From: Roseobacter weihaiensis | GTDB taxonomy: Bacteria > Pseudomonadota > Alphaproteobacteria > Rhodobacterales > Rhodobacteraceae | Length of the DNA: 64,000 bases | Assembly (NCBI RefSeq): GCF_020622345.1 | Contig: NZ_JACNMO010000002.1 | Coordinates: forward strand, 186,001 to 250,000 | Direction: 5' to 3' | Shown here: piece by piece, positions 30,965 through 39,069 of the stretch | How positions within the stretch are numbered: position 1 is the stretch's first letter | How the letters are laid out: each line of letters begins with the position of its first letter | Program-made: the position numbers and the translations under genes | Notes under the pieces: generated by a model | Database searches by the model: none | Told to the model about the DNA's origin: nothing | Seen by the model: the letters and a program-made list of their open reading frames with translations, nothing else

Positions 30965-31891
30965 TCAGCGGGCAAGATGCGCCCGCCGGGCCCGCAGCCG
31001 TGTCCAGAGCCTGCCGTCCAGAATGACCAGCCCAACCGCCAGCAGTGCAAAGCCTGCATAGGCATTGGGGGCAAGCGCTTCGCCCAGCATCAGCGCCCCG
31101 GCCAGGATCGCCACCGGGGCCACCAGCAGCGTGACCAGCATCAGGTTGCCACTGCCCGCCATGCGCAGCACATGGTAATAGAGCAGGTAGGCCCCGGCGG
31201 TCGCGACGATGGCGTAGTACCCGATGGCCAGCAGGGTGACCGGCTGCAGCGCCAGTGTGATCGGGCCTTCGACGCTCAGGGCCAGCGGGACGGTGATCAG
31301 GGTTGATCCGGTCAGCATGCCGGCGGCCGCCACCTGCGGGGGCAGGGTTGAGAGATGCCTGCGCGCCCAGGATCCGGCCAGCGCGTAAGAGATCGCCCCG
31401 CCCAGAACCGCCAGTTGCGCCAGCGACCGCAGATCGAAATTCTTGAGGTTTTCCAAACCGATGGCCGTGGCAACCCCGGCAAAGCCGATGCTGACGCCAA
31501 GGGCCTTGCGCCGGGTCAGCCGTTCATCGGCAAAAAAGAGGGCGGCAACAAGCACACCGAAAATCGCTGTGGACGCATTCAGGATCGAGGTCAGCCCGCT
31601 TTCGATATGCAACTGGCCCCAGGCCATCAGGGAAAAGGGGATGACGTTGTTCAGCAGCCCCATCACCAAGAACGCCCCCCACACGCCAGGCGCGCGCGGC
31701 ACCGGCAGGCGCATCACCGCCACGACCATCCAGAGCACCAGCATGGCCCAGAACGTGCGATGCGCCACCGAGGTGAGCGGCCCGACCTCGTCCAGGGCGA
31801 TGCGGACCGAGACAAAGCTCAGCCCCCAAATCGTTCCGAGCGCAATCAGCGATATCCAGGCCTGGGCAGAGATGGTCTTCTGTTCGATCAT
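30965..31891 (-). CDS. EamA/DMT-family transporter
   Basis: The 308-residue polytopic membrane protein has about ten helices in two EamA repeats. It begins IALGTIWGLSFVSVRIAL, and SILNASTAIFGVLVAALFFADERL ends the first repeat. LVTLLVAPVAILAGALMLGE lies in the second. I chose the ATG at 31891. The frame is open for 69 codons upstream, but that stretch covers the intrinsic terminator of the porin gene and is not protein-like. The substrate is unknown. The gene is followed by the P-loop ATPase gene 61 bases downstream. Confidence 0.83.
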   Translation of the reverse strand: MIEQKTISAQAWISLIALGTIWGLSFVSVRIALDEVGPLTSVAHRTFWAMLVLWMVVAVMRLPVPRAPGVWGAFLVMGLLNNVIPFSLMAWGQLHIESGLTSILNASTAIFGVLVAALFFADERLTRRKALGVSIGFAGVATAIGLENLKNFDLRSLAQLAVLGGAISYALAGSWARRHLSTLPPQVAAAGMLTGSTLITVPLALSVEGPITLALQPVTLLAIGYYAIVATAGAYLLYYHVLRMAGSGNLMLVTLLVAPVAILAGALMLGEALAPNAYAGFALLAVGLVILDGRLWTRLRARRAHLAR

Positions 31892-31941
31892 GTCGGCGAC
31901 CTTACGCAGCTGCGCCAAGCCCGGCCACCCGAATCCTGCGC

Positions 31942-31972
31942 AAAAAAGGCCCGCGCGGGACACCGCACGGGC
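31942..31972 (-). terminator. Intrinsic terminator of the porin gene
   Basis: On the reverse strand a 10-bp stem (GCCCGTGCGG with CCGCGCGGGC, one G-U pair, loop of four) occupies 31949-31972 and is followed by six T residues. It lies 24 bases after the stop of the FadL-like gene. Confidence 0.85.
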
Positions 31973-31995
31973 ACTGATTTTTCCGGCAAGTGGAT

Positions 31996-33129
31996 TTAGA
32001 AGTTGTAGCCGACCTGAATGCCGAAGGCGACAGCGCTGTTGTCGTTGAACTCCGCCGCGGGCGCGCCCTGGACCGCGGTCGTGGTGTCGCCGATCCAAGC
32101 GTAGCGAACGCCGGTCGTGACGGTCATCTTGTCGCGCGTGTAAATTGCCGCAAGACCGATGCTGGTCTGGCCGTCCGCAGGCCCAAGGTTGGTAAAGAGG
32201 TTCTCGGTGTTTTCTTCATAGGAGACGGAGCCTGCAAAGGACCATGTCTCGTTTACGCGGTACCCCAGTCCGACCGTGTAGGTGGTGATGTCATCGATAT
32301 AGCTCAGCAGCGGCTGACCCGTGACGCCGACATATTGATCGGGTGAGAGATCAAAATCGGACCAGTCGACCCAGCGCACGCTCCCGAAAAGAAGCGTATT
32401 GGGCGCGATACCTGTCTGCGCTTCGAGGTTGATCGATTGGGGCGTTTCAAACTCGGCGGTGCTGTCACCGCTCAACCCGGCAAGAAAAGGATTGCCGAAA
32501 ACTTCCGACACATCGTTTTCATGGGCAATCTCTGAGCTGTAGGTCAAGGAGACACGCAACGCGATCTCTGGGCGCTCGTAGGCGGCCCCAAAGACATATC
32601 CCACCCCCCAGTCGTTGTCCGCTTCGACTTCATAATCACCGACAAAAGCGATTGCGGCGGTTGCGTCTGTTCTCTGAAAGCGCGGTCCGCCGTAGACAGA
32701 GAAGCCATTCGCCATGTTGTACTGCAACAGCGTGGTGATCGCATATGAATTGAATTCTGCGCGGGAGTCCTGCGCGAAATAGCCCGTGCCACTGGGATAG
32801 TTGACCTCGGCCTTGAAGGGTTGATCGAAGATCAGCGCGTAGGACCACCGGTCGTTGATATCCGCCTTGTAGGCCGCCCCGAAGTTGAAGTTGCTTTCGC
32901 CGATATCGCCGGAGCGTCCACCGATCGGGAAAACCGGGCCCAATGTGCCGCCCTGGGGGGCGATGCTTTCCCCGGTGATGTCCGGTGACAGAAAGCCCAG
33001 GCTGAACTCGACATAGCGCCCATCTTCGAAGAGCACGTTCACCGACTGCCCGGTGCGGTCGAGCGCGCCCGCATGGGCTGCGCCGGCTGCCAGACATAAT
33101 ACTGTTACACTGGTAATGTAATTTCTCAT
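31996..33129 (-). CDS. FadL/TodX-like outer membrane transporter
   Basis: The 377-residue protein has a signal peptide (YITSVTVLCLAAGAAHA) and then the FadL-family start GALDRTGQSVNVLFEDGRYVEF. The rest alternates aromatic beta strands and ends with a terminal Phe (GIQVGYNF) for outer membrane insertion. FadL-type pores take up long-chain fatty acids and other hydrophobic compounds. It is shorter than Escherichia coli FadL, typical of alphaproteobacterial relatives. It is monocistronic, with a promoter-operator region upstream and a strong terminator behind. Confidence 0.85.
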   Translation of the reverse strand: MRNYITSVTVLCLAAGAAHAGALDRTGQSVNVLFEDGRYVEFSLGFLSPDITGESIAPQGGTLGPVFPIGGRSGDIGESNFNFGAAYKADINDRWSYALIFDQPFKAEVNYPSGTGYFAQDSRAEFNSYAITTLLQYNMANGFSVYGGPRFQRTDATAAIAFVGDYEVEADNDWGVGYVFGAAYERPEIALRVSLTYSSEIAHENDVSEVFGNPFLAGLSGDSTAEFETPQSINLEAQTGIAPNTLLFGSVRWVDWSDFDLSPDQYVGVTGQPLLSYIDDITTYTVGLGYRVNETWSFAGSVSYEENTENLFTNLGPADGQTSIGLAAIYTRDKMTVTTGVRYAWIGDTTTAVQGAPAAEFNDNSAVAFGIQVGYNF

Positions 33130-33167
33130 GAAATCTCCTCCCCAGAAGATGCGCCCTGCAGTGGTTA

Positions 33168-33197
33168 ATGATACGTGAATTGCGCAGGTTGGCGCAA
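33168..33197 (-). promoter_or_regulatory. Promoter and palindromic operator of the FadL-like gene
   Basis: On the reverse strand a -10 TATCAT (33168-33173) lies 18 bases from TTGCGC (33192-33197). The -35 is one arm of a perfect inverted repeat TTGCGC-N6-GCGCAA (33180-33197), so a regulator bound there would cover the promoter. The regulator is unknown. Confidence 0.45.
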
Positions 33198-33265
33198 CTA
33201 AGCATGGAATTGCGGTGGGTCAATTAGTGACGCAGGGGAAAAACCTGCTGTGACCTTACGTAAAA

Positions 33266-34129
33266 TCAGCTTTTCTGACGGGTCTCGGACCATATATTGA
33301 TATAATTGCCCGCAAAGATGATCGCAGCCCCGGCAAAGACCCAAATATCCAAGGCCTCGTTATAGAGCAGCATGCCGACCACGGCGATGGCGGGCAGGCG
33401 GATGAAATCGATGGGCACGACGACGGTTGCCGGCGCCAGTGCGAGCGCGTTGGTCAGACAGAAATGCGCCAGAAGCCCCGCGGCGCCGATCAGGACGACA
33501 AAGGGCAGGGCGTCTGCGGAGGGCACAGCAATATCGCCATCATACCCCGCCGCGATGATCCCAAAGACAAGCTGCATTGCCGTGAGGTAGAACAGAATAC
33601 AGGTGATACTCTGCGTGCGGGTCAGTCTTTTGGTGAACATGATCGACAGTGCAAAGAAAATCGCAGCCGACGCCGCAGAGATCACGCCGGCATTGATCCC
33701 GGCCATGTCGGGGCGGGCCACGATCAGAATGCCGATAAAGCCCATGACGGCGGCAAGCGCGCGCATGCCAGTGAGCCTTTCCCCCAGAATGAGCGGGGAC
33801 AAGACAATCACCCACAACGGCGAGGTAAACTCAAGCGCAAAGACCTGCGCCAGCGGGATTGCGGTGACTGCATAGAACCACAGGTTCTGCCCGGTGAAAT
33901 GGGCCAGGTTGCGCACTGTATGGAGGCGCATGTTGCCGGTGTTGATCTCGCGCCAGGTGCCCGCGAGCGCAGCAATCATCACCACGATCAGCACACCAAA
34001 GAGGCTGCGGAACATCATGATCTCAAAGGTGTCGAGCTCGACCGCGACCTCCCGTCCGGCCACGGCCATGGATGAAAACGACGCAATGGAGCCCATCATC
34101 CAGAGCGCCGCCTTGAAAGTCGGGTTCAT
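33266..34129 (-). CDS. EamA/DMT-family transporter
   Basis: The 287-residue polytopic protein has ten helices and two EamA repeats: FKAALWMMGSIASFSSMAVA at the start, VFALEFTSPLWVIVLSPLILGERL closing the first half, and PATVVVPIDFIRLPAIAVVGMLLY in the second. It resembles the RarD/YddG-like branch. I chose the ATG at 34129 behind a GAGG-type site; the open frame extends 19 codons upstream. It is single on its strand with no obvious partner. The substrate is unknown. Confidence 0.83.
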   Translation of the reverse strand: MNPTFKAALWMMGSIASFSSMAVAGREVAVELDTFEIMMFRSLFGVLIVVMIAALAGTWREINTGNMRLHTVRNLAHFTGQNLWFYAVTAIPLAQVFALEFTSPLWVIVLSPLILGERLTGMRALAAVMGFIGILIVARPDMAGINAGVISAASAAIFFALSIMFTKRLTRTQSITCILFYLTAMQLVFGIIAAGYDGDIAVPSADALPFVVLIGAAGLLAHFCLTNALALAPATVVVPIDFIRLPAIAVVGMLLYNEALDIWVFAGAAIIFAGNYINIWSETRQKS

Positions 34130-34595
34130 CCTCGGTCCTCCGAAACGCGGGAATACCAGCCAGTGAAAAGGGTCATTCCCACCCAATTGTTTGATTTATC
34201 TGCAGTCGTCTGTTTCAAAATGCTTTTTGCCTGAAAAAATCGCGCATCCCGCAAGAGATACAGTCACATAAAACAGGTTGTGGAAAGTGCTGTTCAAGAC
34301 ATCGCCCCTAGCTTCCTGTGCCGCGCCTGTTCGTTTCTTGCACCAGCGGTATGTCGACGCTGCAGGTTACGTCGGCAATATGTTTTCGTTTCAGCAGCCC
34401 CTGATCGTCAAATCACCGCTCCACCCAGGATCACGTCTCAAAAACCGAAGGGTACTGCTGAGTGCCATGCCTGGCGAACATCTGCAATACGCCGCCCGCC
34501 AAGCACAGGTTGCCGCATGTGCTGCCTGCCCGGTCAATCGAACCATGGCAATGGCAGGGGTGTGATGCAAAGCTGCCGCCCACGAAGAGGAGCGA
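34130..34595. other. Gene-free stretch, 466 bases
   Basis: I see no convincing gene. Two overlapping forward frames near 34278-34642 lack a ribosome site and protein-like composition. AT content is raised around 34180-34280, compatible with the promoter of the reverse-strand transporter gene. No tRNA, strong hairpin or repeat was seen. Confidence 0.5.
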
Positions 34596-35102
34596 TCAGT
34601 TCAAATCGCGTATCATCAGCGCCTCATCAAGGTAGCCTGTAGCGCTCTTCAAGGCGCGCGGTTCAGTTCCATATGTCCGAAACCCCATTTCTGAATAGAG
34701 CGCGATGGCGGGTTGGTTTTCTGTCATGACCGACAGGGTCACAAGATCGACAAGATCAGTCGCGTGACTTACAACGGCCCGAACAAGGCGCCGCCCCGCC
34801 CCTGATTTGCGGTAACCGGGGGCAACATACATCCCCCACAACACGCCTTTGTGGTTCTGTTTTGCGCCGGACTGTTGATAAAACCCCACCATGCCAATGA
34901 TCCGGCCACGATCAAACGCCCCGAAAACGCATCCTGATGCGACACGCTCCTCGAAATGCGACAGGTCCCGCGCCGCTTCGGCCTCATAGCTTGAGCCGAA
35001 AGCATCGGGTGCGGTTTTAAGCGCCTCCAGTCTGATCTGTCTATACGCAGCGCCTTCGCTTGGCACCAGGCGACGTATTGCGATGGTCTTTGGGGTCGGC
35101 AT
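34596..35102 (-). CDS. GNAT-family N-acetyltransferase
   Basis: The 168-residue product has a GNAT fold with the acetyl-CoA loop in LWGMYVAPGYRKSGAGRRL near residues 92-110 (signature R-x-x-G-x-G). The C-terminal YSEMGFRTYGTEPRALK is typical of motif B. Such enzymes acetylate small amines, peptides or proteins; nothing identifies the substrate. I chose the ATG at 35102; a longer frame to 35162 has no ribosome site. It stands alone, between two gene-poor stretches. Confidence 0.82.
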   Translation of the reverse strand: MPTPKTIAIRRLVPSEGAAYRQIRLEALKTAPDAFGSSYEAEAARDLSHFEERVASGCVFGAFDRGRIIGMVGFYQQSGAKQNHKGVLWGMYVAPGYRKSGAGRRLVRAVVSHATDLVDLVTLSVMTENQPAIALYSEMGFRTYGTEPRALKSATGYLDEALMIRDLN

Positions 35103-35495
35103 CTGCTCGTCTCGCTTTGGGCATGTGTCTTGAAAGTATTCGAGTATTTGCTTTGCGCCCAAAGATCAAAACCTCTCTGACGTCCATTCGGGCTCAGGTC
35201 TGCCGCGCAGCATGTTGGGTTGGGTTCGTGGTTCAGGCAGGCAAACCCATGGGGGTGTGCCTTGTTACCTTTCGCGCGTTTTATCTCGGGCGGCTGTGCC
35301 CCTGTTGGCGAGAGCGGATTTCAGATTATCCCAGAACAGCGTCACCGCGGCAGTTCTGGGCGATGGGAAAAGGGCTGGCCTTGGCACTTCTGATTGCTGC
35401 ATCGGGCCACCCTAGAGGCAGGGGGCACCACAAGAAGGCCGGGCAACGTGCCGCCCGACTTTCCACCTGATCGTTGAGGATTTGTCGTCGGCAAC
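35103..35495. other. Gene-free stretch, 393 bases
   Basis: No plausible gene was seen on either strand; the open frames here are short and atypical. It forms the border between housekeeping genes and the catabolic island and could hold eroded DNA, but no recognisable remnant is visible. Confidence 0.5.
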
Positions 35496-35570
35496 TGACC
35501 AGACTACGGTCAGCCGGCCCAAAGTCAGCCAATCCACATTCAGCCAGCCCACAGCCAGCCAGCCTACAGT
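35496..35570. repeat. Five imperfect 15-bp tandem repeats
   Basis: Units start at 35496, 35511, 35526, 35541 and 35556 with consensus CAGCCAGCCTACAGT. The last three or four are well conserved. The array runs up to the stop codon of the GntR gene, which begins at 35572 on the reverse strand. It may mark a replication-slippage site. Confidence 0.75.
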
Positions 35571-36244
35571 CAGAATGTGTTTTTGACCCGGTCCCAGGTG
35601 GCCATGAGATGGCCCGCCAGCACGTCTCCCAGCTTCTCGCCATCCTTCTCGCGAATGGCGATGGCCATCTGCTCGTGGTCCGCGACCGCCCCTGACCAGC
35701 TGTCCTCGTGCCGGTTTCCGATAAAGCGGATGCGCTTGAGGCGGGCCTGAATGTTCGATTGCACCTCACGCAGGGTGTCATTGCCGGACAGTTCAGCCAG
35801 CCGGGAATGGAACTTCTGGTTCAGCTTGTAATAGGGCAGGCGGTCGCGATCAGCGTAATAGGCCATCATCTCGTCATGCAGCGCCAAAAGCTCGTCAAGC
35901 TCGGCTTGGCTCGCCCGTTTGATGGTCAGCTTGCCCGCAAGCCGTTCTATCTCCGCCAGCACTTCCAGCATCGACAGAACGTCCTGCGATGACAGTTTGC
36001 GCACAACCGCGCCTTTCGAGGGCCGGATGATCACCAGCCCTTCGGCCGCCAGGGTGCGCAATGCTTCGCGAAATGGTGTCCGCGAGACGCCCAGTTGCTC
36101 CACCAACGCGGTCTCATCGATTCGCGTACCCGGCTCGAGGTATCCTTCGATGATCAGATCACGCACGCTGTCGGCGACCTGATCGTGCAATGTCTGCTTC
36201 TTGATCAGGGTTGGGCGATTAACATCCGTTGCGGCTCTGTCCAC
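35570..36244 (-). CDS. GntR-family regulator, FadR/FCD subfamily
   Basis: The 224-residue product has an N-terminal winged helix (residues 20-85: VADSVRDLIIEGYLEPG, ETALVEQLGVSRTPFREALR) and an all-helical FCD ligand domain. Metal-binding residues of that domain are visible in YKLNQKFHSRLAELSGN and AVADHEQMAIAI. Such regulators are usually repressors relieved by a sugar acid or a pathway intermediate. It is divergent from the catabolic operon and shares the intergenic DNA with a palindromic site. A nearly identical site before the FAH-dehydratase operon suggests that it controls both. Confidence 0.9.
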   Translation of the reverse strand: MDRAATDVNRPTLIKKQTLHDQVADSVRDLIIEGYLEPGTRIDETALVEQLGVSRTPFREALRTLAAEGLVIIRPSKGAVVRKLSSQDVLSMLEVLAEIERLAGKLTIKRASQAELDELLALHDEMMAYYADRDRLPYYKLNQKFHSRLAELSGNDTLREVQSNIQARLKRIRFIGNRHEDSWSGAVADHEQMAIAIREKDGEKLGDVLAGHLMATWDRVKNTF

Positions 36245-36310
36245 TGACGACTCCTTGTCACGATTTTTTGCAGCATAAAAAAACTTGCGTGAAAGCGCGA
36301 TATGATTCTA

Positions 36311-36328
36311 TTGTATACAAAATACAAG
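36311..36328. promoter_or_regulatory. GntR/FCD operator, site 1
   Basis: TTGTATACAA, a perfect palindrome, is followed by AATACAAG. The core fits the T-N-G-T-A-T-A-C-N-A type pattern of FCD regulators. It lies 24 bases before the start of the PdxA-like gene and 67 bases before the regulator start, so it can act on both. Confidence 0.65.
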
Positions 36329-36351
36329 TATGAGAAATACAGGAAGATAGG

Positions 36352-37422
36352 ATGCGCATAGCTTTCGCGATCGGGGATGCCGGTGGAATCAGTCCTGAAC
36401 TTGCAGCGCGCATTCTCGCGGATGAGGAGGCGAACAAGGGCGATATGATGGTCATCGGCGATCGCCGCCTGCTGGCGCAGGGCGAGGCGGACGCCGGCGT
36501 GACGCTCGATCTGCCGGTCCTTTCACCAGGCGATCTGGCGCGGCCCCTGCCGGGGGGCAGCTTCATGGTCGATCTGGCGAACTGCGATCCGGGCAGCGTC
36601 CCGCAGGGGACATGGAGCGCAGAGGGCGGGCGCGCCGCGATCGAGAATTTCCGCTGCGCGCTGCTCGCCGGGCACGTGGGGACGGCGGATGTGGTGTTTT
36701 TCACCCCCTTCAACAAACATGCAATGCGGCTGGCCAAAGCGGATTACGTGGATGAGATCGGTTTTATCGACGCGACCATCAAGGCCCCCCGCAGCGGCCG
36801 CGAATTCAATGTCCTCGACGAGGTCTGGAACGCCCGCGTCACCTCGCACATTCCACTTCGCCAGGTGGCTGATGCGCTCACAGAGGACCGGATTGTCGAA
36901 AGCCTTGAGCTGACCACCGAGATCATGGAAGGCGCCGGGTTCGTGCGTCCCCGGATCGGGGTCGCCGCCCTGAACCCGCATGCCGGAGACGGGCGCAATT
37001 TTGGCACCGAGGATGACGATATCCTGGCCCCGGCGGTTGCGCGGGCGCAGGCCAAGCAACTGGCCGTCACCGGCCCCATTCCGTCCGACACGGTGTTCGT
37101 GCGCGCGGTAAAGGGCGAATTTGATGCGGTCATGACGATGTACCACGATCAGGGACAGATCGCGATGAAGCTTTTGGGGTTTGACCGGGGCGTGACGCTG
37201 ATCGCGGGCTATCCGTTTCCGATTGTCACACCGGCCCACGGCACGGCCTATGACATTGCGGGGCAGGGTGTTGCCCATGCCGGAGCCACAAAAAATGCCG
37301 TCGCCCTCGGGCGCATGCTGGCCGAACGACTGGGCAAAGGCCGCGCGGAGGCCGAGGAGGAGGCCGCCGATCTGCCCGCCCTATTTCACCGCGCTCTGGA
37401 CCCCGACGCTGTCTGGGGCTGA
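36352..37422 (+). CDS. PdxA-like 4-phosphate dehydrogenase
   Basis: The 356-residue protein belongs to the family of 4-hydroxythreonine-4-phosphate dehydrogenase. The start (IAFAIGDAGGISPELAARIL) and the three metal-ligand His regions (RVTSHIPLRQV, NPHAGDGRNFGTEDDD, MYHDQGQIAMK) are intact. Non-vitamin-B6 members (PdxA2) oxidise D-threonate or D-erythronate 4-phosphate in sugar-acid catabolism. Given its place as first gene of a TRAP operon, catabolism is more likely than pyridoxine synthesis. No DUF1537 kinase, the usual partner, is in this window. The operator overlaps its promoter region. Confidence 0.85.
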   Translation: MRIAFAIGDAGGISPELAARILADEEANKGDMMVIGDRRLLAQGEADAGVTLDLPVLSPGDLARPLPGGSFMVDLANCDPGSVPQGTWSAEGGRAAIENFRCALLAGHVGTADVVFFTPFNKHAMRLAKADYVDEIGFIDATIKAPRSGREFNVLDEVWNARVTSHIPLRQVADALTEDRIVESLELTTEIMEGAGFVRPRIGVAALNPHAGDGRNFGTEDDDILAPAVARAQAKQLAVTGPIPSDTVFVRAVKGEFDAVMTMYHDQGQIAMKLLGFDRGVTLIAGYPFPIVTPAHGTAYDIAGQGVAHAGATKNAVALGRMLAERLGKGRAEAEEEAADLPALFHRALDPDAVWG

Positions 37423-37453
37423 GCGCATTTACAACAAACGGGAGGAATGAAGA

Positions 37454-38440
37454 ATGTACATGACCAGGATCAAGGCCGGACTGGCAGGTCTGGCGATGGC
37501 CGCAACCGCGGGCATGGCCACGGCCCAGGAGGAGATCATCTTTGGGATCAGCGCCGCGCCCGGCTCGCTTCAGGAGCGAACCGCGAGCGAGTTTGCCCGT
37601 CTTGCAAACGAAAAACTGGGCGAGCTGGGCGAGGTCAAGGTCTTTGCCTCATCGCAGCTGGGCAAGGACCGCGACATGCTGCAAAAGATCAAGCTGGGGA
37701 CGATGCACCTGACGCTGCCGTCCTCGACCATGCCCGAGATCGCAGCGGAATATGCGATTTTCGATCTGCCCTTCATCGTGGCGGACCGGGATCATCTGGC
37801 CCGGATTGACGAGACGTTCTTTCAGGACGTGCTGGTGCCCGCCGCCGAGGCGCAGGGGTATCGCCCGCTGGCCATCTGGGAAAACGGCTTTCGTCAGATC
37901 ACCAACAACACCCGGCCCGTCAACACGCCCGCAGATCTGGAGGGGCTGAAAATCCGGACGCCGAATTCCTCCTGGCGCGTGTCGATGTTCCGGGAATACG
38001 GGTCCAACCCGACGCCGATGTCGTTTTCGGAGGTTTTCGTCGCCCTGCAGACCGGCGTGATCGATGGCCAGGAAAACCCGCTGACCAACATCTCGGCCGG
38101 CAAGCTGAACGAGGTGCAGACCTATCTGTCGCTGAGCGGGCATGTCTATTCGCCTGCCTATCCGACCGTGGGGATCACGGCCTTTGAGCGGCTCGACCCG
38201 CAGATCCAGACGATCCTGACCGAGACCGCGCAGGAGGTTGCCCTGTGGGCGCGCAGCGAGGGGGCGGCGGCTGACGAGGCGCTTCTCGCCGAGTTGGAGG
38301 CGTCGGGCATGGTGGTCAACACCGCCGATCGTGCCGCCTTTGTCGCGGCCTCCGCACCGCTCTATGAAAAGTTCGCAGCGGAGGTCGAAAACGGGCAGGC
38401 GATGATTGATCAGGTCATGTCCCTCGCGGACGGCTCATAA
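37454..38440 (+). CDS. TRAP transporter substrate-binding protein (DctP), system 1
   Basis: The 328-residue periplasmic protein has a signal peptide (AGLAGLAMAATAGMATA) and the DctP layout. ASSQLGKDRDMLQKIKLGTM is near residue 60, LEGLKIRTPNSSWR with the conserved substrate-binding Arg is near 165, and PTPMSFSEVFVALQTGVIDG near 195. These proteins bind carboxylates, here probably a sugar acid. It sits 31 bases after the PdxA-like gene and upstream of its membrane partners. A GGGAGGA site precedes the ATG at 37454. Confidence 0.93.
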   Translation: MYMTRIKAGLAGLAMAATAGMATAQEEIIFGISAAPGSLQERTASEFARLANEKLGELGEVKVFASSQLGKDRDMLQKIKLGTMHLTLPSSTMPEIAAEYAIFDLPFIVADRDHLARIDETFFQDVLVPAAEAQGYRPLAIWENGFRQITNNTRPVNTPADLEGLKIRTPNSSWRVSMFREYGSNPTPMSFSEVFVALQTGVIDGQENPLTNISAGKLNEVQTYLSLSGHVYSPAYPTVGITAFERLDPQIQTILTETAQEVALWARSEGAAADEALLAELEASGMVVNTADRAAFVAASAPLYEKFAAEVENGQAMIDQVMSLADGS

Positions 38441-38511
38441 AATCAACTCTGTGGGAGGCGACACATCCGTCGGTCTCCTCCCACGGCCTCCACGAACTCT
38501 GGGAGACCGAC

Positions 38512-39069
38512 ATGCGCCGTTTCGCCCGCTGGTTTGACCTGGTGTTGCAGGTTGTGACGCTGACATTGCTGATCGCGCTGGCCATCGTTGTCCTGATGGG
38601 CATCGCGTTCCGATATTCCGGCAATTCGCTGATCTGGTATGACGAGGTGGCCGCGGTGCTGCTGGCCTGGATCACCTTTGCCGGGGCTGCGCTGGCTATG
38701 CACCGCAATGCACATATGGGCTTTAACGGATTGCTTTATGCGCTGCCGCACCGGGCCCGGATGGGCCTGTTCTGGCTGGTTGAACTCATTGTGCTGGGCT
38801 GCCTGTGCATCGTGGCCTGGGCAGGCTGGGCCATCCTGGAGATTTTCGGCAACGAGACGATGACCACGCTGCGCTTTGTGCCGCGCACGGTCGTGCAGGG
38901 CATTTTGCCGGTCAGTGCGGCCGCGATGATCCTGGCCCGGCTGCTGATCCTGCCGCAGCGGCTGGTTGATGTGCGCAGCGGCAAGGATCCCGAAACCAAG
39001 GAAATCGAAGAAGAGATTGCGCGCGCGCAGGCTGATGTGACCCGGGCCAAGACGGAGACCCTATCATGA
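38512..39069 (+). CDS. TRAP transporter small permease (DctQ), system 1
   Basis: The 185-residue product has four transmembrane helices (VLQVVTLTLLIALAIVVLMG, then about 45-65, 80-105 and 125-145) and the DctQ motif SLIWYDEVAAVLLAWITFAG. It forms the small membrane subunit that couples DctP to DctM. The C-terminus is a charged tail (ETKEIEEEIARAQADV), longer than usual. It overlaps dctM by four bases (ATGA), so translation is coupled. Confidence 0.9.
   Translation: MRRFARWFDLVLQVVTLTLLIALAIVVLMGIAFRYSGNSLIWYDEVAAVLLAWITFAGAALAMHRNAHMGFNGLLYALPHRARMGLFWLVELIVLGCLCIVAWAGWAILEIFGNETMTTLRFVPRTVVQGILPVSAAAMILARLLILPQRLVDVRSGKDPETKEIEEEIARAQADVTRAKTETLS

Noticed and set aside
34278-34642. Forward frames in the gap before the GNAT gene
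   Set aside because: No ribosome site, no hydrophobic or domain pattern, and two overlapping frames of equal poor quality.
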